Of a DNA stretch of 64,000 nucleotides, positions 59,125 to 64,000 are shown one piece after another. Every line of letters begins with the position of its first letter. The first letter of the stretch is position 1. The notes beneath the pieces are model-generated. The model worked only from the letters and a program-made list of their open reading frames with translations, ran no database searches and had not been told where the DNA came from. Made by a program: the position numbers and the translations under genes. The stretch is from a virus, in IMG/VR virus record IMGVR_UViG_3300032323_002779, positions 1 to 64,000 of that record; one strand, given 5' to 3'.

Positions 59125-59457
59125 ATGAATTTAGACGCAAAACAAAAAAAGTTTTTAATTATTGGCGGAGCAGTTGTGTTAGGTGTTTACTTAATTAGTA
59201 AATGGCTTCATAGTTTGCCTAAACCGCTTCCTGCTGATTTACAAGCGGAAGTTTTAGATAAAGAAAAAGTTCTTAAAAAAGGCTCTCAAGGTGCGGAGGT
59301 TTCCGAACTGCAAAGAGTTCTAAAAAAAGACTATAACGCTGATTTGGGAAAAACAGGCGTTAATCAAGACGGTATTGACGGCGATTTTGGATTGCTGACA
59401 GAAGTTGCTTTAAAAAGCGCAAAAGGTGTAACAGAAATATCATTAAAAGATTTGTAA
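59125..59457 (+). CDS. N-anchored peptidoglycan-binding-like protein 1
   Basis: 110 residues. Span FLIIGGAVVLGVYLIS, then a PG_binding_1-like domain: VLKKGSQGAEVSELQRVLKK, DGIDGDFGLLTEVALKSAKG. This domain binds cell-wall peptidoglycan in hydrolases. Here it stands alone on a membrane anchor, one of three (also 59459, 60038). Confidence 0.75.
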   Translation: MNLDAKQKKFLIIGGAVVLGVYLISKWLHSLPKPLPADLQAEVLDKEKVLKKGSQGAEVSELQRVLKKDYNADLGKTGVNQDGIDGDFGLLTEVALKSAKGVTEISLKDL

Positions 59458-59458
59458 T

Positions 59459-59815
59459 ATGAATTCAAAAGACAAAAAAACCGCTATGATTGTTGGCGGA
59501 ATAGTTTTAGGTTTAGGAGTATTTATTTACTTTTTATTCAAAAATAAACCATTAGGTGTTGAGGTTAATAAAATTAATCCTGAAGACATAAATCCTCAAC
59601 CTCAAAATAATTTGGATATGAATTTAGTTTTAAAACAAGGTTCAGAGGGCGCAGAAGTTGCTGAAATGCAAAGAATCTTAATCGAGAAATACGGTCAGGA
59701 TTTAGGTACTTTCGGAGAGAATAAAGACGGTATTGACGGAATATTTGGGACAGTTACTTTGGCAGGTTTGGTCAAAGCAAAACAAGTTTCTGAAATCGCA
59801 TTAAAAGATTTGTAA
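59459..59815 (+). CDS. N-anchored peptidoglycan-binding-like protein 2
   Basis: 118 residues. Span MIVGGIVLGLGVFIYFLF, a longer Asn/Pro linker, then VLKQGSEGAEVAEMQRILIE and DGIDGIFGTVTLAGLVKAKQ, ending ISEIALKDL-type as in protein 1. Tandem duplicate, one base apart. Confidence 0.75.
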   Translation: MNSKDKKTAMIVGGIVLGLGVFIYFLFKNKPLGVEVNKINPEDINPQPQNNLDMNLVLKQGSEGAEVAEMQRILIEKYGQDLGTFGENKDGIDGIFGTVTLAGLVKAKQVSEIALKDL

Positions 59816-59816
59816 A

Positions 59817-60026
59817 ATGGGAAAAGGATATTACATAGTTGGAGCAGTATTGCTTGGGGTTGGGGTGTATTTCTTGTATAGCAAAATCAAGAAAGGAAAC
59901 TTGGGTTTTAACTTGAGAAACGAGTATGTGGCAGAATCGGAAGAGGGTAGTCATTTAGAACCGCCTATGGAAACAACTTCTAACACTCCGCCAATCGCAA
60001 CACCGCCTTTTGTGCCAACAGTTTAA
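59817..60026 (+). CDS. 69-residue N-anchored protein
   Basis: MGKGYYIVGAVLLGVGVYFL, basic SKIKKG, then an acidic and Pro/Thr-rich tail. It sits between PG-binding-like proteins 2 and 3 and may be a truncated relative that kept anchor and linker only. Confidence 0.58.
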   Translation: MGKGYYIVGAVLLGVGVYFLYSKIKKGNLGFNLRNEYVAESEEGSHLEPPMETTSNTPPIATPPFVPTV

Positions 60027-60037
60027 AAAAAAACGAT

Positions 60038-60364
60038 ATGACTAACAATCAAAAAGTAATTATAGTATCGGCAGGTCTAATAATTTTAGGACTGTACTTC
60101 TTTTATAAGCAAAAAAAACAAGGTGCTGAACCTGCAAAACAAGATGCTAATTCCGAAACAAGTATGCAAACTGAAAAAGCGGATTGGGATAAGGTTTTGA
60201 AAAAAGGCTCAAAAGGAGTTGAAGTTGGAATACTTCAAAAAGCATTGAAAAAATTAGAAGTCGATAATGATTTTGGCGATTTAACTGAAGCAAGGCTTAA
60301 AGAAGTTATGAAAGTAACTCAAACGTCATTAAACGAATATAATAAGTTCATCAACAAAAAATAA
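60038..60364 (+). CDS. N-anchored peptidoglycan-binding-like protein 3
   Basis: 108 residues. Span VIIVSAGLIILGLYFFY, linker, then VLKKGSKGVEVGILQKALKK and VDNDFGDLTEARLKEVMKVT. It lacks the DGIDG loop of the other two. Confidence 0.7.
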   Translation: MTNNQKVIIVSAGLIILGLYFFYKQKKQGAEPAKQDANSETSMQTEKADWDKVLKKGSKGVEVGILQKALKKLEVDNDFGDLTEARLKEVMKVTQTSLNEYNKFINKK

Positions 60365-60368
60365 TATT

Positions 60369-60914
60369 ATGAATAAGAACGTAGTAATAATAGGAAGTAT
60401 CGCTTTGTTAGGGGTTGGTGCGTACTTTTATTTTAAGCCAAAAGCAAAAGGAGCAACAGGCGCAGGATTAACGGGAACAGGACTAACAGGTACAGGGCTA
60501 ACAGGCGCAGGATTAACGGGTGCAGGACTAACAGGCGCAGGACTAACAGGAGTAGGGACAATAGGTACAGGAGCAACAGGCGTAGGCGGAGGCTCTGTAA
60601 GCGTCCCACCAACAGGAACGGTTTTGGCTTCTCCTGAACAAGTCGCAGATATTGCTAAAAAAATTGCTGAAGCCAAAAGTTTAGCGACTAAAATATCGGA
60701 TTTGAGAACTAAAAGAAATTCTTATTTGGTAATAAGTTTGAAAGACTATGCGGTTGCTTCGGGTAATGAGTTTTGGAGTAATAATGAGCGTATGTTAAAA
60801 ACCTTAAAGGCAAACGATATTGCTAAATTTGAAAAAGAAATCAAAGATTTAGACGAGAAATTAGGTATGTTAGGGTATATGGAAGTTAATGGTTCTATAA
60901 GCAAAATCGTGTAA
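60369..60914 (+). CDS. N-anchored GTGLT-repeat protein
   Basis: 181 residues. Leader NKNVVIIGSIALLGVGAYFY, FKPKAKGATG, then about eight GxGLT pentads (residues 30-75), a Pro/Gly end and a helical domain (IAKKIAEAKSLATKISDLRT). The pentad stretch would form an extended stalk, lifting the helical head from the membrane. Paralog of the next gene. Confidence 0.65.
   Translation: MNKNVVIIGSIALLGVGAYFYFKPKAKGATGAGLTGTGLTGTGLTGAGLTGAGLTGAGLTGVGTIGTGATGVGGGSVSVPPTGTVLASPEQVADIAKKIAEAKSLATKISDLRTKRNSYLVISLKDYAVASGNEFWSNNERMLKTLKANDIAKFEKEIKDLDEKLGMLGYMEVNGSISKIV
60454..60597 (+). repeat. 15-base tandem repeat coding GTGLT/GAGLT
   Basis: About eight copies of ggactaacaggtaca-like units (ggattaacgggtgca and similar) in frame within the gene at 60369. 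Variation among copies is mostly synonymous or Ala/Thr swaps. Confidence 0.92.
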
Positions 60915-60932
60915 TTGTAAATTTAAAAAATT

Positions 60933-61418
60933 ATGAATAAGACCGTAGTAATAATAGGAAGTATCGCTTTGTTAGGAGTTGGTGCGTATTTTTATTTTAA
61001 GCCAAAAGCAAAAGGAGCAACAGGCGCAGGAGCAACAGACGCAGGAACAACAGGTACAGGCGGAATGGGCGCACTTACAGGAACAACGGGTGCAATTATG
61101 CCACCTGCGGGAACTGTTTTTACGACACCTGAACAAGTAGAAGCAATTACTGTAAAAGTTTCAAACGCAAGAGATTTGACTAAAACCATTTGCGATTTGA
61201 AAAAACAGTACAAGATAACTGAAGACGAAATGAATGACTTTATGAATTTCACAAGTGTAAGCAACGACCTTATAAAAAGCAATATGACTACTGCTCAATC
61301 TCTTGCTCAAACTGCACTTGCAAGAAAAAATGCGGTTAAGACAGTTGCGGATAGCATCAATAAACTAAAAGAATTGGGTTATAAAGAAGTTGATTGCAAA
61401 ATGGTGCAAATTGCGTAA
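60933..61418 (+). CDS. N-anchored paralog with short Gly-Thr stretch
   Basis: 161 residues. The same leader (NKTVVIIGSIALLGVGAYFY) and KPKAKGATGAG, but only two or three degenerate repeats, then a helical head with two Cys (KTICDLKKQYKITEDEM, EVDCKMVQIA). The first 100 bases are almost identical to the gene before it, while the heads differ. Confidence 0.65.
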   Translation: MNKTVVIIGSIALLGVGAYFYFKPKAKGATGAGATDAGTTGTGGMGALTGTTGAIMPPAGTVFTTPEQVEAITVKVSNARDLTKTICDLKKQYKITEDEMNDFMNFTSVSNDLIKSNMTTAQSLAQTALARKNAVKTVADSINKLKELGYKEVDCKMVQIA

Positions 61419-61452
61419 TTTTTAATAAATTCGTATTTTAAATAATAATAAT

Positions 61453-61917
61453 ATGGCAGTAATTAATTGGAATACCGTCCCTGATTATGACGAATGGGGT
61501 TATGATACTTGGTGGGATTGCGAAGATTGGATAATGTGGCATAAAAGGTTGGTTGAACATTTTAATAAACCAACTGCTAATGACATTTGGAATTACGCCT
61601 TTGCAAAGTCAGGAAGTTTAAGCGGAAATCTTGATTGCCGTACATTCAATTCTTCTTTTAGAAAATACGTTAAGGAAAATGGTTTGTCGCCTTATGACGG
61701 AGCGGGGGTATTTACTCCTGTTTTACAAGGGTATGGAACTGCGAGTGATATTGTAATAGGAGGTCTTGACACGACTTCAAATGTTGCGTCAGGTTTATTT
61801 GGAACTGTTGATAGTGTTTTTGGTGGTAAAAATTTGAAAAGAACATTAACCATTGCTTTGGTAGTAGGCGGTATTATAGGTGTTGCTTACGTTTACAAAG
61901 CATTTAAAAAAACATAG
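61453..61917 (+). CDS. Trp-rich head protein with C-terminal anchor, copy 1
   Basis: 154 residues. AVINWNTVPDYDEWGYDTWW then CEDWIMWHKRLVEHFN, a compact head with two Cys (also NLDCRTFNSSF), a glycine-rich middle and a C-terminal span (LTIALVVGGIIGVAYVYKAF). I have seen the head pattern NxxPxYxxWGxxxYWxCxDWxxWH in flavobacterial phage-like genomes; its role is unknown. Confidence 0.7.
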   Translation: MAVINWNTVPDYDEWGYDTWWDCEDWIMWHKRLVEHFNKPTANDIWNYAFAKSGSLSGNLDCRTFNSSFRKYVKENGLSPYDGAGVFTPVLQGYGTASDIVIGGLDTTSNVASGLFGTVDSVFGGKNLKRTLTIALVVGGIIGVAYVYKAFKKT

Positions 61918-61918
61918 T

Positions 61919-62365
61919 ATGGCGGTAATAAATTGGAACACAGTTCCTAATTATGACGAATGGGGTTGGGACGACTATTGGAAATGTGATGATTGGGTAA
62001 CTTGGCATCAAAAATTGACAGAGCATTTTGGAGAAAAAACGGCGACAGAAATATGGAATTACGCTTTTGAAAAGTCATCTTCGTTAAGTAACGTTTATAA
62101 TTGCAGTTCATTTGACGCTTCTTTTAGGGCTTATTATAAAAAGCATAATTTAAGAGTAAACGAAGATGTCGCTACTGAAATTTGGGGTACGGCAACCGAC
62201 ATTAGTTTAGGTGCGCTTGGCACTACTTCAAATGTTGCTTCAGGGTTGTTAGGAACTGTTGATAGCGTATTTGGAGGTAATAATCTTAAAAGAACAATAA
62301 ATATAGTTCTTATAGTGGGTGGTATTATTGGTGTCGCCTATGTTTATAAAGCGTTTAAAAAGTAA
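61919..62365 (+). CDS. Trp-rich head protein with C-terminal anchor, copy 2
   Basis: 148 residues from ATG 61919, one base after the previous stop; an upstream start inside the previous gene is unlikely. AVINWNTVPNYDEWGWDDYW then KCDDWVTWHQKLTEHFG, and the same GTVDSVFGG.NLKRT end and span as copy 1. The middle has diverged most. Confidence 0.7.
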   Translation: MAVINWNTVPNYDEWGWDDYWKCDDWVTWHQKLTEHFGEKTATEIWNYAFEKSSSLSNVYNCSSFDASFRAYYKKHNLRVNEDVATEIWGTATDISLGALGTTSNVASGLLGTVDSVFGGNNLKRTINIVLIVGGIIGVAYVYKAFKK

Positions 62366-62370
62366 AAGTT

Positions 62371-62535
62371 ATGAAAAATAAAAAATTGATAATAATAGGT
62401 GCTACGTCTGTAATAGTTTTGGGAATACTTTACTTTGCTTTCAAAAAAGCAAACCAAAAAGACATTACAAATGACCCTCAACTTAAAGCAGATTTTGATT
62501 CTGTAATCAAAGCAATTGATAACGCTGAAAAATAA
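62371..62535 (+). CDS. 54-residue N-anchored membrane protein
   Basis: MKNKKLIIIGATSVIVLGIL, YFAFKKANQK, then an acidic helix (PQLKADFDSVIKAIDNAEK). One span. Confidence 0.6.
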   Translation: MKNKKLIIIGATSVIVLGILYFAFKKANQKDITNDPQLKADFDSVIKAIDNAEK

Positions 62536-62541
62536 AAAAAA

Positions 62542-63096
62542 ATGAACGGAGATAAAAAATTATACTTGTATTCAGGATTGGCTATCGCTTTAGCGGTAGT
62601 TGCTTATGTTGTTATCACAAAGAAAAAGCCTTTGCCTACTACTTCCGCTGAAGAAGCCTCAACCGAAGAACAAGATGACGTGGTTGTTACTCCAAGTGGA
62701 GATACTATTACGACTGAACAGGCTATTATAGACCCTGCTTTAAGCGAAATTTTAAAGTTGCCTCTTGCCGAAATAAAGTTGAAAATGTTGAATAAGAAAC
62801 TTTATACAAAAGTTGACAACGTTAACCCAAGACAAACTCCTTATGTGAATAATGGTTGGTTTGTAAATAACGGTGTTGGTGGTAAAATAACTAAAAAAGG
62901 CACTTTTGCGGGTACGGTAACAGATGTTGCAAAAGACAAAGGCTCAATGAGTAATGCTCAAGGCAGAGTTTATATTTGGTTTAAAGTTAAACCGTCTGCT
63001 GAAGCCGTAAAGCAAATAAAAGACGATGCAAACATACTTGTCCCAACAAAAACTGATACTTTTTGGTTGAGAGAAGATGTTGTAGTAAAAAAATAA
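62542..63096 (+). CDS. N-anchored protein with SH3-like domain
   Basis: 184 residues. Span LYSGLAIALAVVAYVVI, an acidic linker, a helical piece (LKLPLAEIKLKMLNKKLYTK) and a beta domain (GTFAGTVTDVAKDKG, GRVYIWFKVKPS, TFWLREDVVVKK). It reverses the order of anchor and beta domain found at 52968. Confidence 0.6.
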   Translation: MNGDKKLYLYSGLAIALAVVAYVVITKKKPLPTTSAEEASTEEQDDVVVTPSGDTITTEQAIIDPALSEILKLPLAEIKLKMLNKKLYTKVDNVNPRQTPYVNNGWFVNNGVGGKITKKGTFAGTVTDVAKDKGSMSNAQGRVYIWFKVKPSAEAVKQIKDDANILVPTKTDTFWLREDVVVKK

Positions 63097-63103
63097 AATT
63101 ATT

Positions 63104-63535
63104 ATGAGAACAAATGATATGCGAACCACTATGTTGGTAGCGGATTATGACAATCAAATAATGCCTGTTGATGAAAACTCAACATACACAGGGGGTGGTT
63201 CAAATATTGTTGAGCCTGAAATTGTAATTCCTGTAAACAATGAAATTGCAACTCCGATTGGCGCAGGTTCGGCAAGTGCTGAACAAGTAGAAATATTAAC
63301 TCAACAAGCAGGAAATACTTCTCAATCAGGTACAAGTACGGTTGTAGAGCCTAATATAGATGCAGAGCCAAGCGCAACTACTGACGAAACAAAAACATAC
63401 GTTGGCGGAGGGACTACTCCTGATTCAAATATCATAATAGACAAACCAAAACGTAATTATCTTATGTATGGTCTTATTGGTGTTGTTGGGGCGTATGTTA
63501 TTTACAAAGTGTTTTTCAATAAAAAAAGCCAATAA
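63104..63535 (+). CDS. Thr/Gly-rich tail-anchored protein
   Basis: 143 residues. A low-complexity first 115 residues with two copies of TY[TV]GGG (residues 27-31, 103-107) and acidic spacers, then one span (YLMYGLIGVVGAYVIYKVF) and FNKKSQ. Likely an extended protein near the membrane. Confidence 0.6.
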   Translation: MRTNDMRTTMLVADYDNQIMPVDENSTYTGGGSNIVEPEIVIPVNNEIATPIGAGSASAEQVEILTQQAGNTSQSGTSTVVEPNIDAEPSATTDETKTYVGGGTTPDSNIIIDKPKRNYLMYGLIGVVGAYVIYKVFFNKKSQ

Positions 63536-63546
63536 AATAAAAGATT

Positions 63547-63681
63547 ATGAGTCAGAATAAAGAGGGTTTGCAAGGCACTCAAAACAAACAGGTTTCTTTT
63601 TTAGAGAGCCACCCAAAACTTATAATGACGGTTTTTATTGCAGTTGGTCTTTACATAGGGTATAAAAAATTTATGAAGTAA
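63547..63681 (+). CDS. 44-residue tail-anchored membrane protein
   Basis: MSQNKEGLQGTQNKQVSFLE, then SHPKLIMTVFIAVGLYIGYK and KFMK. One span near the end. Confidence 0.6.
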   Translation: MSQNKEGLQGTQNKQVSFLESHPKLIMTVFIAVGLYIGYKKFMK

Positions 63682-63682
63682 T

Positions 63683-64000
63683 ATGGTTATAAATCCAAAC
63701 ACATCTTTTCAAAACACATCTTTTCAAAAAGAAAGCAAATTCATTTTGAAAGTAGTTGCGGTTGCAAGTGTTATTACTGCTTTGGCGGGAGGATATTACT
63801 TTTTTGTAAACAACGTTTGGAAACCAAAGGTTAAGGTTTTAAGTGTTGATTTTACGAATGGTTTCGCAACAGTAGAAATGCCCTTTGGAAGAAAAGTAGA
63901 TATTTATGGAGATTCACAGTTTTTGATTGGGGGAGATTGGGGTGTGAAATTCGGTACTGTGAATAGAGGAGGTAAAACATCATACGAAAATCTACAACTT
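63683..64000 (+). CDS. N-anchored beta-domain protein, cut by window edge
   Basis: 106 codons are open to the right edge. A short internal repeat NTSFQNTSFQ, span FILKVVAVASVITALAGGYY, then KPKVKVLSVDFTNGFATVEM and a beta domain like that at 58830. No stop in the window. Confidence 0.6.
   Translation, partial: MVINPNTSFQNTSFQKESKFILKVVAVASVITALAGGYYFFVNNVWKPKVKVLSVDFTNGFATVEMPFGRKVDIYGDSQFLIGGDWGVKFGTVNRGGKTSYENLQL

Noticed and set aside
60454-60597. CRISPR-like direct repeats
   Set aside because: Units are 15 bases, contiguous, without spacers and in frame within a gene; no cas genes nearby.
1-64000. Host genomic island or conjugative element instead of virus
   Set aside because: No relaxase, VirB-type, integrase, transposase or housekeeping gene is present, while a holin-endolysin-spanin set and packaging-type ATPase are. 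Kept as an alternative for the first 9 kb only, since glycan loci also occur in chromosomes.
1-64000. tRNA or rRNA genes
   Set aside because: Gaps between genes are short and I recognised no cloverleaf or CCA-type sequence; a dedicated scan was not possible.

Overview
The window looks like part of the genome of a large, probably tailless and membrane-containing virus of a Bacteroidota (Flavobacteriia-like) host. The DNA is AT-rich. Genes are packed end to end, almost all on the + strand. Start codons sit behind A-rich leaders without Shine-Dalgarno sequences, and the clearest promoters fit the Bacteroidota consensus (TTTG, then about 17-21 bases, then TAnnTTTG). I see no tail, portal, terminase, integrase or ribosomal gene. 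I do see an FtsK/HerA/A32-type ATPase of the kind that packages DNA in PRD1-like viruses, a monocistronic gene for an abundant beta-rich protein (capsid candidate), a complete-looking lysis cassette and roughly 45 small proteins with a single membrane segment. The viral assignment is inference; flanking sequence could change it.

Region 1 (1-9.1 kb) is a glycan and host-interaction block. It holds an RgpF-like protein, a short DegT-like aminotransferase, GT2- and GT4-type glycosyltransferases, a PglD-like acetyltransferase and a methyltransferase, as would serve to decorate a virion or host surface with an amino-sugar glycan. It also has an HNH nuclease, an RyR-domain protein and, last before a terminator, an Acb2-like cyclic-nucleotide sponge (anti-CBASS/Thoeris). 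A bidirectional terminator, one 40-residue minus-strand membrane protein and two divergent promoters separate it from region 2.

Region 2 (9.5-37 kb) is a polyvalent-protein block. Three effector proteins (zeta-like kinase; zinc-ribbon protein; ADP-ribosyltransferase plus papain/transglutaminase-like domain) share a C-terminal tail, PDYLRMFLG-. Three giant proteins (1,887, 2,781 and 1,417 residues) are strings of small domains separated by a recurring linker [FY]-A-[DNK]-G-G. The same motif is near the N-terminus of the capsid candidate. I infer a polyprotein or prohead processing system that cuts at Gly-Gly, with the Cys-His-Asp domain at 11.37-12.36 kb as a candidate protease. A MoxR-type AAA+ ATPase, a VWA-like partner lacking a visible MIDAS motif, and a protein with a Gly-Gln repeat are embedded here.

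Region 3 (37-49.6 kb) carries virion-membrane and lysis genes: SGNH hydrolase, two lytic transglycosylases (one membrane-anchored), a SusC-like N-terminal domain on a membrane anchor, PAP2 phosphatase, VRR-type nuclease, DnaA domain IV-like protein, packaging ATPase, holin-like protein, M15 endopeptidase, two overlapping spanin-like genes and the capsid candidate, which has its own promoter and terminators on both sides.

Region 4 (49.7-64 kb) is almost entirely small single-span proteins in paralogous sets: a shared-leader family with variable Cys-rich tails, SH3-like beta domains with C-terminal anchors, three peptidoglycan-binding-like domains with N-terminal anchors, two GTGLT-repeat proteins and two Trp-rich proteins. 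It also holds a membrane-anchored nucleotidyltransferase and an HExxH metallopeptidase. The set fits the inner-membrane protein complement of an internal-membrane virion.
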